DNA from: Opitutus sp.
Lineage (GTDB): Bacteria; Verrucomicrobiota; Verrucomicrobiia; Opitutales; Opitutaceae
DNA: 64,000 nt
NCBI GenBank assembly: GCA_024998815.1
Contig: JACEUQ010000001.1
Coordinates: 806,001-870,000 of the forward strand
Reading direction: 5' to 3'
Shown piece after piece: positions 16,551-25,201 of the stretch. Both the position numbers and the translations under genes were made by a program. The notes beneath the pieces were generated by a model. That model made no database searches. It had not been told where the DNA came from and worked only from the letters and a program-made list of their open reading frames with translations. Each line of letters begins with the position of its first letter. The stretch's first letter is position 1.

Positions 16551-18212
16551 GAGCCTGTCGGACTTGGAAAAATAAACGCATTAAATATTTGTTTTATATT
16601 GACTACCAATTAAAAGCGTAACTAAGTAGTTCCATGGCAACCAAGTTCGTTATAATTGATCGGCGCACTCCGTTACTGCTGCCGCCCGACCTGCGGGATT
16701 GGGTGAAGCCGGATCACTTGGTGCATTTTATCATCGATGCGGTTGACTTGATCGACGTCAGTTCGGTGTCCGTAAATCAGCGTGGGAGCGGCAGTGCGCA
16801 ATACCCGCCGTCGATGCTCCTGAGTTTACTGACTTACAGTTACGCGACGGGAGTTTTTTCCAGCCGCCAAATTGAGCGCACGACCTATGAAAACGTGGCA
16901 GTGCGCCTGCTCTGTGCCGACACGCACCCCGACCACGATACGATTTGCACGTTCCGCCGGGAGAACCGGGAATTGGTGCAAAAAGCTTTTGCTCAATTAC
17001 TTCAGATGTCTGCGGCGTGCGGAGTGTTAAAGGTCGGCAACGTCACGGTGGCCGTCGATGGCACCAAAATACTTGCCAACGCCAGCAAGCACTCGGCGGT
17101 GAGTTATGCCCATGCGGTTAAGACGATGGAAGTCCTTGATCTGGAAATCGCTGAACTGTTGCGCAAAGCCGACGCTGCGGACGCGATCCCGCTGCAAGAC
17201 GGGTTGACGATCCCCGCAGAGATCCAGCGGCGCGAGGAGCGCAAGGCGACGTTGGCCAAGGCCAAGGCGGAAATCGAGGCCCGGGCGCATCTGCGGTTTC
17301 AGGCGGAACAAGCTGAGTATGAAGCTAAAATGGCAAAACGCTCCGCGTCCGAAGCCGACACGGGTAAAAAACCGCGTGGCCCAGTTCCCGTTCAGCCCGA
17401 CCCCACTCCGGGCACGAAAGACCAGGTCAACCTGACCGATGAAGTCAGCCGGATTATGAAAACGGGCAACGGCTTCCAGCAGTGTTATAATGCACAAGCC
17501 GGGGCCGACACCGACTCGCGCCTGATCGTCGGTGCGCGGGTCTGTAATGCGCCCAATGATAAACAGCAGCTTGAGCCAAACCTGGCGGCCATCGCGCAAC
17601 ATATTGAGGTGGCGAACGTACTGATTGACAGTGGTTTTGTGAGTGAAGCGGCGGTGACAAAGGCCGAGTCCGCACCGGACGCAACCACAACGGGCGTAAC
17701 TGTATATGCAGCGATGAAACGGGAGCCGCATGGCCGCACGATCGCCCAACTCGAACAGCACGAAGACCCGCCGCAACCGGGCCCCGAGGCGAGCTTCGCC
17801 GAACGCATGATCCACCGCACCGCTACGGCCACCGGACGAGCGTTATATAAACTACGGCAAGAAACCATTGAACCGATTTTTGGTATTATAAAAGAGGCGC
17901 TCGGCTTCCGACGTTTTTTAATGCGCGGACTGGAAAAAGTATCCCTCGAATGGGAGCTGGTGTGCCTGGCCTACAACTTTAAGCGTCTTCATCGCCTCAA
18001 CGCCAAACTGCGGCCGGCCTAACCTCGCCAACGCAGGAAAACCAACCCTCAAACACCAAAAAAATCCGGACGCGCCATTGATTAACCGCCCTAATCCAAC
18101 GGGCCACAGCCCGAAGGAGTATTTTAGGCCCCAAAATCTATCCGCCACACTCAAAGTTGGCGCGCGGGCCGGGGACTTGGCCCGAACCCGCTTTTTTCAG
18201 TCCGACGGGCTG
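16551..18212 (+). mobile_element. IS1182-family IS (1662 bp)
   Basis: The left end GAGCCTGTCGGACTTGGAAA matches the inverted right end CAGCCCGTCGGACTGAAAAA. The flanking target duplication is the palindrome CTAG (16547-16550 and 18213-18216). Confidence 0.92.
16634..18022 (+). CDS. IS1182-family transposase
   Basis: The 462 residues start with the N-terminal DUF772-type domain (LLLPPDLRDWVKPDHLVHFI, then SRQIERTTYENVAVRLL and HPDHDTICTFRREN). The DDE core follows: VAVDGTKILANASKH, a middle charged insertion (residues about 190-265), and the C-terminal EPIFGIIKEALGFRRF. It is intact and present once in the window. Confidence 0.95.
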   Translation: MATKFVIIDRRTPLLLPPDLRDWVKPDHLVHFIIDAVDLIDVSSVSVNQRGSGSAQYPPSMLLSLLTYSYATGVFSSRQIERTTYENVAVRLLCADTHPDHDTICTFRRENRELVQKAFAQLLQMSAACGVLKVGNVTVAVDGTKILANASKHSAVSYAHAVKTMEVLDLEIAELLRKADAADAIPLQDGLTIPAEIQRREERKATLAKAKAEIEARAHLRFQAEQAEYEAKMAKRSASEADTGKKPRGPVPVQPDPTPGTKDQVNLTDEVSRIMKTGNGFQQCYNAQAGADTDSRLIVGARVCNAPNDKQQLEPNLAAIAQHIEVANVLIDSGFVSEAAVTKAESAPDATTTGVTVYAAMKREPHGRTIAQLEQHEDPPQPGPEASFAERMIHRTATATGRALYKLRQETIEPIFGIIKEALGFRRFLMRGLEKVSLEWELVCLAYNFKRLHRLNAKLRPA

Positions 18213-18315
18213 CTAGGTAGTGGGAGCAATCAAATATCCGTTCTTCTTGATTATTAAATTTGAGCCGCAACTGATAGTTCGGCATGGGAGACACCTGTTG
18301 TATGCGTGGCAACAT

Positions 18316-18769
18316 CGCTTTAACGGAGTGGGTCGATTTTAATCCCAAATACCGAAGTTTTAACCACAGATTTCACGGATTGGCATAGATATCAGAATGT
18401 TACTGAATTTTAAGAGAGGCTGAAAAAAGGGGGATAAAGCCGGGGTTGATTACCTCCTAATGGATTGTATCTGTGCCATCTGCGTAATCTGTGGTTGGTT
18501 TGAACTTCGGAGTTCGGGTTAAATGGATCGGTGCCCACTTTTGTGTCATTTTGTGATTTTTGTGGCCAATGGATTGGGGGCCACCCAGCGAAAACGCGGA
18601 GTACCTAATCGGATTAGGGCATAGGAGCTAAGAGCTAGGAGCTGGGAGCGATAGGTCGGGAGGGTTAACCACGAGAGACACTGGCTGCCCGAAATTCGGA
18701 TGCGGCCCTGAGCCAGGGGGATTCTGCGTTGGCTTTTAGCTCATAGCCCCAAGCTCATAGAGCTATAAG
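18316..18769. repeat. Repeat spacer with an AACCACAGATT inverted element and GAGCT arrays
   Basis: 18358-18497 has inverted ends: TAACCACAGATTTCACGGAT on the left and the complement ATCTGTGCCATCTGCGTAAT...TGTGGTT on the right. GAGCT heptads follow at 18622-18650 (left-facing) and 18736-18782 (right-facing). No gene is present. Confidence 0.8.
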
Positions 18770-19048
18770 CTATAAGCTCTTAAGCGGTAGCTGAAAGCGG
18801 CCGGCTAGGATTCCGGGGACACTAATGTCTTCGTCGAGTTCTTCCCAGCGTAAGGCATACCCATTGACCTGGACTTCCACCCGCTTCAGTTGCTCTTCGG
18901 TGGCCGCTGCCAACAAACGGAAACGATCAGCAGGGAATCCAATGGTGCGTCCGTCATGCAGTTCGATGTAAATCGTTCGGCCGTTGGCCCAGGCGCGTAA
19001 GGCGACGCAGTCCGTAAGCAAACTTGATTCAACGCGTAAGGTGTTCAT
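18770..19048 (-). CDS. DUF2442 domain protein
   Basis: This 92-residue protein has the DUF2442 pattern: an N-terminal strand, GRTIYIELHDGRTIGFPADRF with Pro-Ala-x-Arg-Phe, ending in LRWEELDEDISVPGILAGR. Its start overlaps the 3' end of the upstream DUF4160 gene by 20 bp. This DUF4160-DUF2442 pairing is common and has been proposed as toxin-antitoxin-like, without firm proof. The last codons (KSL and the TAG stop) are supplied by GAGCT-type repeat sequence, so the original C-terminus was probably replaced. Confidence 0.85.
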   Translation of the reverse strand: MNTLRVESSLLTDCVALRAWANGRTIYIELHDGRTIGFPADRFRLLAAATEEQLKRVEVQVNGYALRWEELDEDISVPGILAGRFQLPLKSL

Positions 19049-19268
19049 TATATGCCTTTTTCAATAAGATCTGATGTTCAAACACAAGTTGCTCAATTAG
19101 CCGAAGGTCATGACCTCGAACACCTTTGTTTTCCGCCAAACGAATGGTGGGCTCAAGCCAATATTTGCATTCGCCGTCGGGTGTGCGAATGTGGATGTGC
19201 GGCGGCTCGGTGCCTTCGTCTGAATAAAAATGAAACCTGAATGACCCTATGCGGAGTATGGTGGGCAT
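19029..19268 (-). CDS. DUF4160 domain protein
   Basis: The 79 residues start MPTILRIGSFRFHFYSDEG and continue with EPPHIHIRTPDGECKYWLEP, the signature of DUF4160. It is the first gene of a two-gene unit with DUF2442. Molecular function is unknown; the pair is a typical passenger in accessory regions. Confidence 0.88.
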   Translation of the reverse strand: MPTILRIGSFRFHFYSDEGTEPPHIHIRTPDGECKYWLEPTIRLAENKGVRGHDLRLIEQLVFEHQILLKKAYNEHLTR

Positions 19269-19798
19269 TTTGTAAAGGCCAGTGATTTAACGACGAAGGA
19301 AGAGGCCTGATAACAAGGGTGCAGTTGGAGGTATTTCTCTCAACGCTGTTGAGAGTTTTACTGGGGAGGATTTCGGAGGGTTACACAGAGACGATCTTGC
19401 GGGCTGACTGGGAGCTTAGAGCTGGGATCGATGAGCTAGGAGCTAGGAGCGGTGAGCTAGGAGCTAGGATGGGTTGCCCGCGAAACACACGAAAACGGAT
19501 CGGGCCGAGGGTTTTGAGCTCATAGCTCTAGGCTCCAAGCTCATAGCTCATTTGTGCCCACGAAATACACTTACTACACGAAAATCAGAGTGGGATGAGA
19601 GTACGAAGCTTTCCGAGATAGTTTAGAGCTCCTGGCTAATAGCTCAAAGCTCCCGGCTCGTATTTACCCGCTACCCACTACTCGCTACTGATTTTGTAAC
19701 CGCGAAGTCGATCCATAGACTCGCGAAGGGGATCGATCTACTCGCTACCCGCTACTCACTACTCGCTACTGATTTTGTAGCCGCCAACAATCAGATAC
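19269..19798. repeat. Repeat block duplicated from 16.0 kb, plus pentad repeats
   Basis: 19372-19415 is a 44-bp segment (TTCGGAGGGTTACACAGAGA and onward) found again at 20176 and 25013. 19410-19725 repeats the block at 16025-16360 with converging GAGCT arrays around a CACGAAA core. TACTCGCTACCCGCTACTCA repeats follow to 19785. No gene is present. Confidence 0.85.
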
Positions 19799-20023
19799 TT
19801 AACGCGTTTTTGGTTGAGTAACCGTATAAAATCTTGGAAGTCTTGCGGTATCGGGATCATACTTGGGATGGTTAAGTTGGCGCATAAGCTCCAGTGCCCG
19901 AATGCGCTGAATGGGTTTCATGTTATGCCATGAGGTAGTTTCAGCTTTTTGCGCATCCGCAAAATTAGCGTAGACTGATAACGTTCGAACCACCCTGGCA
20001 GAATTGTATATTTTTCTACTCAT
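19799..20023 (-). CDS. Small hypothetical protein
   Basis: The 74 residues include WHNMKPIQRIRALELMRQLNH near the middle and RLPRFYTVTQP near the end. I do not recognise a named family. The pattern of a Trp, a Met-x-Pro helix, an Arg/Leu helix and a terminal RLPR segment is shared by small proteins found next to nucleotidyltransferase toxins, but no such gene lies here. It overlaps the end of a wzt relic by 8 bp. Confidence 0.5.
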   Translation of the reverse strand: MSRKIYNSARVVRTLSVYANFADAQKAETTSWHNMKPIQRIRALELMRQLNHPKYDPDTARLPRFYTVTQPKTR

Positions 20024-20114
20024 GGATTTTGGCGAGTTTTGTATTGTTGTGTGTGTCGCGCCAGATGCGGTAGGCGTTGCTGACGTTTTTGACGGAAATG
20101 GCGATGTCTTGCAT
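20016..20114 (-). pseudogene. Relic of a wzt 5' end (b)
   Basis: The frame starts MQDIAISVKNVSNAYRIWRD and then diverges, with a stop after 32 codons. Its start is flanked upstream by a GAGCT array (20115-20172) and by the 44-bp segment at 20176-20219. Confidence 0.85.
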
Positions 20115-20704
20115 GAGCTAGGAGCGATGAGCTTGGAGCTGGGAGCTAGGAGCTGGGAGCTAAGAGCTAAGAGCTTTCGGAGGGTTACACAGAGGCGATC
20201 TTGAGGGCCGACTGGGAGCGGTGAGCTTGGAGCTGGGAGCTAAGAGTTGGGGGCTACTGAATTTCAACCACGAAACACACTAAATACACGAAAGCCGAAT
20301 TAAGATAACGGAGCTTTTAACCACGAAGTACGCGAAGGGATCAAATCTACTCATCATTTAATACGGTTGGCTGCCCACGGAATACACTGAATACACGGAA
20401 GAGCTGGAGATGGATCACCTTTAGCAGATTGCACTTAGCGTAACTTCGCGGTTAAATCGGATTGTGGCTTGTTGTATTGAATGCGAAATTGAAAATCTCC
20501 ACAGACATCATGGTTTTTAACCACAAATGGCCGGGCAAAAGATCGCTAAAGTCGACGGCTCGGAAACAACCTATTTTCGGCGTATATTTTCGTCATTTGC
20601 TGTTACCCGGTTTGTTGAATTAATTTATTTCGTTCCTAAAAATACTACCGATGTTCGTCTAAAGGAGTCGATATCGACCCCTTCTAAATCTGCTGGAACC
20701 CTAA
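20115..20704. repeat. Repeat spacer (GAGCT arrays, 44-bp segment, CACGAAA and CACGGAA segments)
   Basis: GAGCT heptads at 20115-20172 and 20215-20256 flank the 44-bp segment. CCACGAAACACACTAAATAC and CCCACGGAATACACTGAATA segments follow. On the minus strand about 20640-20700 there is a short coding-like piece with PADLEGVDIDSF, weakly like KilA-N. No intact gene was seen. Confidence 0.7.
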
Positions 20705-20731
20705 TTGTCTCAGCAGTGCTGAGACAATTTT
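20705..20731 (+). terminator. Perfect inverted repeat with T-run
   Basis: TTGTCTCAGCA and TGCTGAGACAA are perfect complements separated by one base and followed by TTTT on the plus strand. The yhcG stop codon overlaps its edge. It may act as a terminator or be an IS footprint. Confidence 0.5.
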
Positions 20732-21931
20732 AAGAAGCACTCCCCACAGCATTCCATGAAGAACCTAGTTTAGGTTGTTGTTGTTGGCGAGCCGGGACTG
20801 TTTTTTCATTGGCTTTTTGAGTGGCCCGGGCTGTCGCGATTTCTTTGGCTAAAAGGGCCTCGTCGGGCAGGGCTAATTTATATTCCCTCGCTAAAATTGG
20901 ATTGGCTAGATTTTCCAATGTATAATGAACAAGATTTTTTCCTGCTTCCGAACAAAGAATCAGTCTGATGGGCGGGTTTTCATCCGAATGCGTCCAGTGT
21001 TCTTTTGCGTAATTAATATAAAGGTTCATCTGCCCGGCGTCGGCATGGGTAAACTTGCCGAGCTTTAAATCTATAATCACTAAACAGCGTAAGCGTCTAT
21101 GATAAAAGAGCAGATCTACCCGATACCATTCGTCGTCAATTCGCAGGCGTCTCTGGCGCCCAACAAAGGCGAAGTCGCTGCCGAGTTCGAGAAGAAAGGT
21201 CTCAAGGTGCCTGATAAGGGCGGCTTCAAGATCCGACTCTGCATACTCGTCACGGAGGTCGAGAAACTCCAGAACCAGTGGGTCGCGAATCGCAGTTTGC
21301 GCGGTTGGGTTTCACCCGTTAGCGAGTTCTGCCCGCTCCGAAGCAGAGATGCCTTGTTTTTGGAGAGGGCGATGCGCTCGTAAAAGAGTGAAGTGATCTG
21401 GCGGTCTAGTTGGCGGACGCTCCATCCGCCGCGAAGGGCTTCACAATGGTAGAATTCGCGGGCATGAACCGAGGCTACGCCGAGCAGGCGAACATAGTGA
21501 TACCAAGGTAGGGGAAAGCTGGGCTTGGCCGATTGTTGTAAGCTGGCTGTAAATTGATTAACTGGCTTTGAATCATTCGTCTGCGAGGGTGTCTCCATGG
21601 ATTTTGCAGACGCTGTCTGTAAAATCTCAGGGTAGCTGAGATAGAAGGCACGCATGTGCGCCAAGTTGCGCTGGCCAAATCCATTGCCCATACTTGCGGT
21701 TAAATCCTTGGATAAATTAGCGATAAGCTCTTTCCCGTAGGAAGCGCGTTTTTCACCTTTTTGCTCGAACTCCACGATACGGCGTCCGATTTCCCAGTAG
21801 GTTGCCGTCATGAGACTGTTTAGGGATCGGGCGGCAACCTGGCGACTGCCTTCAACGAGCAAACCAATGCCCCCGATTAGGGCGTTATAGGCCTTGTCGG
21901 GAGTTATTGATTTGGCTTTAGGTTTAGGCAT
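20730..21931 (-). pseudogene. YhcG/DUF1016 PDDEXK nuclease, frameshifted
   Basis: The N-terminal DUF1016 half is open (21931 to about 21300: RSLNSLMTATYWEIGRRIVE, GFGQRNLAHMRAFYL, LPWYHYVRLLGV). Near 21300, after the codons for LTGETQ, the coding frame shifts. The C-terminal nuclease half continues in another frame as AIRDPLVLEFLDLRDEYAES, then ELGSDFAFVGRQRRL, DLLFYHRRLRCLVIIDLKLG with the Asp/Glu-x-Lys region, and TLENLANPILAREYKLALP. The last 13 codons read through a sequence resembling an ISL3 right end (20743-20765). DUF1016 proteins are associated with restriction-type or phage functions. The frameshift could be real decay or a base error. Confidence 0.85.
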
Positions 21932-22066
21932 TGAAGCTGTTGGACTAAAAAGGTGCCCGATTGACCGAATTTATTGGCCGCGAAACACACTATAACTGAA
22001 AGTCGGATTAAGAAATCGGTGTTTTTTTTCCACTAATCTACACTAATAGACACTTAGACCCCTAAC

Positions 22067-22201
22067 TTACTCAATGCCGCCACTGATTATTTGCCTGCGG
22101 GCCAAGGTCGTTTTTCCTGCTTGGCGTGGACCGGTGATCACCACCACCGGGTAACCGGCTGCAATCGAAGGAAGTTGCTCCATTAAGCTCCTGTTAATCA
22201 T
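22067..22201 (-). pseudogene. N-terminal fragment of an AAA ATPase
   Basis: This 44-residue frame starts MINRSLMEQLPSIAAGYPVV and contains Walker A GPRQAGKTTLARR, then stops. It corresponds to the first 40 residues of an AAA/DUF4143 ATPase like the intact one at 23560-24738, but is not the same sequence. The rest of the gene is absent. Confidence 0.75.
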
Positions 22202-22287
22202 GGGCTTTACTCCTGTTCCCGATCTTATGGAATGCAATTCCCGTTTTTACGGAATGAGGGGGCGTCACGGGGATGCGCTAGAAGCTA

Positions 22288-23402
22288 GTGCTTACTTGCA
22301 ATAATAAGTGATATTGTATCCGCTTTGTAGATGGGACGAAAAGCCGTGCGAATCACTTGTAGCGAGGGGGATCAGCAATCCCTAGAAAAACGGGCAACCA
22401 GCCGGATTGAGTCGAGGCAGCGAGTTGAGCGCGCCCGGATGATCCTTGGGTGCGTGAGTGGCGAGCAGGTGCAAGAGGTGGCGCGCCGCTGCAACACCAG
22501 GCCGAACACCGTAATAAAGTGGAGGGATCGCTTTGTGCTGCTTGGCATGAAGGGGCTGGATGATGCGGCACGGCCGGGCGCGAAGCGCACCTACGGTGAG
22601 GACTTTCGAGATCGGGTGCTGGCTTTATTGGAAGGGCCACCCCCTCCGGGGCAGGCGCGCTGGGATGGTCCAGCGGTGGCCCGTGTGCTCGGCGGCTCGG
22701 TGCACGCGGTCTGGCGAGTGCTGCGCAAGGAGGGCATTTGCCTGCAGCGCCAGCGCTCGTGGTGCGTGAGCACTGACAAGCAGTTCGCAGCCAAGGCAGC
22801 CGATATCGTCGGGCTCTACCTGAGCCCACCGGAAAAGGCATTGGTGATAAGTGTGGATGAAAAGCCTGGCATCCAAGCCCTAGAGCGCGCCACCGGTTAC
22901 GTGGAGACCGACAATGGTAAAATCGTCCAGGGACTCAAAAGCACCTACAAGCGCCACGGTACACTCAACTTGTTCGCTGCCCTTGATGTGGCCACGGGCT
23001 TGATCAAGACGCAGAAAACCACCCTTAAGCGCCGGGAGGAGTTCCTGCTGTTCATGGACCAAGTGGTGGCGGATCACCCGCCCGAGAGAGAACTCCACGT
23101 GATTTTGGATAATTATTGCACCCACAAAAAGTGCGACGCTTGGCTCGCTCGGCACCCCAATGTCCACTTCCACTTTACCCCAACCTCGGCGAGTTGGCTC
23201 AATCAAGTTGAAATCTGGTTCGGCATACTAACAAGGAAGGCGCTACGGGGCGCGAACTTCAGAAGCGTCGCCGAACTTAGTCAGGCCATTGACGCTTTCG
23301 TCGCCGCCTACCTGCCCAATGCCAAGCCGTTCAAGTGGCGCAAGCGCGAGGTCAAGGGAAGCCAACTCAGAAATACTATCATTAATCTACGCAATTAAGC
23401 AC
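22288..23402 (+). mobile_element. IS630-family IS, copy 1 (1115 bp)
   Basis: The ends are GTGCTTACTTGC and the inverse of GTGCTTAATTGC. The target dinucleotide TA is duplicated (22286-22287 and 23403-23404). The insertion point is CTAG inside GAGCT repeat sequence. Confidence 0.95.
22331..23398 (+). CDS. IS630-family transposase, copy 1
   Basis: The 355 residues have an N-terminal helix-turn-helix (VQEVARRCNTRPNTVIKWRD) and a winged segment, then the IS630 DDE core: ISVDEKPGIQ, HVILDNYCTHK and ASWLNQVEIWFG. Both copies in the window are identical. Confidence 0.96.
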   Translation: MGRKAVRITCSEGDQQSLEKRATSRIESRQRVERARMILGCVSGEQVQEVARRCNTRPNTVIKWRDRFVLLGMKGLDDAARPGAKRTYGEDFRDRVLALLEGPPPPGQARWDGPAVARVLGGSVHAVWRVLRKEGICLQRQRSWCVSTDKQFAAKAADIVGLYLSPPEKALVISVDEKPGIQALERATGYVETDNGKIVQGLKSTYKRHGTLNLFAALDVATGLIKTQKTTLKRREEFLLFMDQVVADHPPERELHVILDNYCTHKKCDAWLARHPNVHFHFTPTSASWLNQVEIWFGILTRKALRGANFRSVAELSQAIDAFVAAYLPNAKPFKWRKREVKGSQLRNTIINLRN

Positions 23403-23575
23403 TAGGAGCTGGGAGCTGGGAGCTGGGAACGATGAGCTGGGAGCGGTGAGCTATGAGCGATGAGCTGGGAGCTGGCATGGCTTCGCCCCGTCACTTCCCA
23501 GTGACGTTCGCTCTTAGCTCCAAGCTCCTGGCTAATAGCTCAAAGCTCCCAGCTCGTATCTACTCGCTCTTCGTG
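23403..23575. repeat. Composite hairpin: GAGCT array - ATGGCTTCGCCCC core - AGCTC array
   Basis: Left-facing GAGCTNN heptads (23405-23475), a core ATGGCTTCGCCCCGTCACTT at 23477-23518, then right-facing NNAGCTC heptads to 23560. The same core with the same converging arrays occurs at 32866-33013. Confidence 0.9.
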
Positions 23576-24738
23576 ATTTCAGTAATGATGCGTGGGAGTT
23601 CACACATGGGAACGATTTCGATGTCGTCACCGATGCTGAATGATTTCTCTCCGGGATAGACTACATATAACTTCTTTAGTCCTAGTGATTCAATCGATGC
23701 GGTCATTGCCCGGGTTCGAGTCGGGGCGGCACTTGCCTTACATTCAATCCCAAATAGCTGTCCGTTGCTTCGTACCACCAAATCTACTTCGGCTCCACTT
23801 TGAACCGACCACGTGAACACATCTTGCTCGGGGAGTCGGGCGAGGGTTAAAAATTGTTCTATAACAAATCCTTCCCAGGAGGCTCCAAGTTGCGGGACAC
23901 CATATAGGGTCGTGATGTCCCGTATTCCGAGCAGTGCATGAAGCAGTCCGCTATCTCGCCAGTAGAGCTTCGGCGCCTTACGCAGGCGTTTACCCAGATT
24001 TTCGTGATAGGGGGCCAGTTCCCGGAGCAGGTAGAGACCCTTGAAAACTTCTATATAGCGTTGTACTGTCTTGCCTGTGATACCGAGAACGCTGGCGATT
24101 TCTGAATGATTCCAATATTGACCGTGGTGATGCGCCAATAGCAGGGCTAGGCGGCGTAACTGCTCAGGACGTAGGCGGGTGTCAACGAGTGCGGGGATGT
24201 CCCTCTCTAAAATTTGGCTAAGGTAATGTTGGCGTCTTTCCCATGAAAGGCTGTCCGGGTCGTCAAGGTAGAAGCGGGGAAATCCGCCGCGCAGCCACAA
24301 GCGCTCCCAATTTGAGGTGCCTGCTTCTTCCACGTTAAATCCATTCAGCGAGAGCAGTCGGGCTCGGCCGGTGAGACTTTCGGCGGTTTCCTTGGATAGG
24401 TGGGGTGAGGCGCTGCCGGTGAGGAGAAAGCGGGTGGTGCGCCCGGGGCGATCCGCGAGCACACGCAGTTGCCTTAAAAGTTGGGGCATTTCCTGGGCTT
24501 CGTCGATGACCACCACGCCTTCGAGGCCATCGAGGATTTTGAACCCGGTATCTTCGAGTCGAGTGCGATCGATCAGGGCGTGCAGATCGAAATAATGGTT
24601 TAGCGAGGTGGCGAAGTTGCGAACGAGGAAGGTCTTACCGCACTGGCGCGGGCCGAGGAGAACGGTTACCGGCCAATGAACCAGGCCTTCACGAATACGG
24701 GTGAGTTCCTGGGTACGATCGATGACGCCGTTATTCAT
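23560..24738 (-). CDS. AAA ATPase with DUF4143 domain
   Basis: The 392 residues start with an AAA_14-type ATPase domain: Walker A LLGPRQCGKTFLVRNF (31-46), Walker B GVVVIDEAQEMP, sensor-like FLLTGSASPH. The winged-helix region contains NHSEIASVLGITGKTVQRYI. The C-terminal DUF4143 part has a nuclease-like GAEVDLVVRSNGQLFGIECK segment (Glu...Asp...Glu-x-Lys). The family is widespread as single passengers in variable loci; its cellular role is not settled. The start ATG overlaps the stop of a wzt relic (ATGA), so it could be translated by coupling to that relic. Confidence 0.9.
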   Translation of the reverse strand: MNNGVIDRTQELTRIREGLVHWPVTVLLGPRQCGKTFLVRNFATSLNHYFDLHALIDRTRLEDTGFKILDGLEGVVVIDEAQEMPQLLRQLRVLADRPGRTTRFLLTGSASPHLSKETAESLTGRARLLSLNGFNVEEAGTSNWERLWLRGGFPRFYLDDPDSLSWERRQHYLSQILERDIPALVDTRLRPEQLRRLALLLAHHHGQYWNHSEIASVLGITGKTVQRYIEVFKGLYLLRELAPYHENLGKRLRKAPKLYWRDSGLLHALLGIRDITTLYGVPQLGASWEGFVIEQFLTLARLPEQDVFTWSVQSGAEVDLVVRSNGQLFGIECKASAAPTRTRAMTASIESLGLKKLYVVYPGEKSFSIGDDIEIVPMCELPRIITEITKSE

Positions 24739-24881
24739 CCCCGCAAATTAGTCGCTGGAAGTCCTAATCCGCAAGGATAATTGGATTTGAGCTTGGTTTT
24801 AGGCCCACGGGGAGGTCGGAGGCGCGGCCAGATGCGGTAGGCTTTGCTGACGTTTTTGACTGAAATGGCGATGTCTTGCAT
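24735..24881 (-). pseudogene. Relic of a wzt 5' end (c), fused into the leader of the AAA ATPase
   Basis: The frame starts MQDIAISVKNVSKAYRIWPR and then becomes unrelated, stopping at 24735 in an ATGA overlap with the ATPase start. A GAGCT array and then the 44-bp segment (25013-25056) follow upstream, the same order as at relic (b). Confidence 0.85.
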
Positions 24882-25201
24882 GAGCTAGGAGCGATGAGCT
24901 TGGAGCTAAGAGCTAGGAGCTGGGAGCTAGGAGCTGGGAGCTGGGAACTAGGAGCTAAGAGCTAGGAGCTAGGAGCTGGGAGCTGGGAACTAGGAGCTAG
25001 GAACTAGGAGCTTTCGGAGTGTTACACAGAGGCGATCGTGAGGGCCGACTGGGAGCTAGGAGCGGGGAGCTTGGAGCTGGGAGGGGAGGGTTAACCACGA
25101 AAAACACTAACTACACGAAATCAGAGTTGGCTCAGAGGGCCGTTCCGAGATTGTTTTGATCTTTTAGCTAATAGCTCCCAGCTCCAAGCTCCCTGCTCAT
25201 T
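24882..25201. repeat. Large converging GAGCT array
   Basis: About 20 left-facing GAGCTNN heptads run from 24885 to 25010. They are followed by the 44-bp segment, more heptads, a TTAACCACGAAAAACACTAA core, and right-facing AGCTNN heptads at 25160-25200 that abut the rmlB stop codon. Confidence 0.92.

Larger units (their letters stand above)
16395..18315 (-). pseudogene. DUF2442 protein split by IS1182
   Basis: The N-terminal part from ATG 18315 reads MLPRIQQVSPMPNYQLRLKF and reaches FDCSHYL at the IS. Beyond the IS the frame resumes after the CTAG duplication with DIGVFKKLKIESYFNQV, WPEGQDFCPDMLYLES and ends PMVESLKT at 16395. Rejoined, it is about 84 residues, the normal size of DUF2442 proteins (small antitoxin-like or NHL-adaptor proteins of unproven role). 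Confidence 0.88.

Noticed and set aside
20575-20705. Second KilA-N relic (PADLEGVDIDSF on the minus strand)
   Set aside because: Only about 12 residues resemble KilA-N and stops follow; too weak to annotate.
24882-25201. CRISPR-like short repeats
   Set aside because: Heptads without spacers; converging orientation is not CRISPR.
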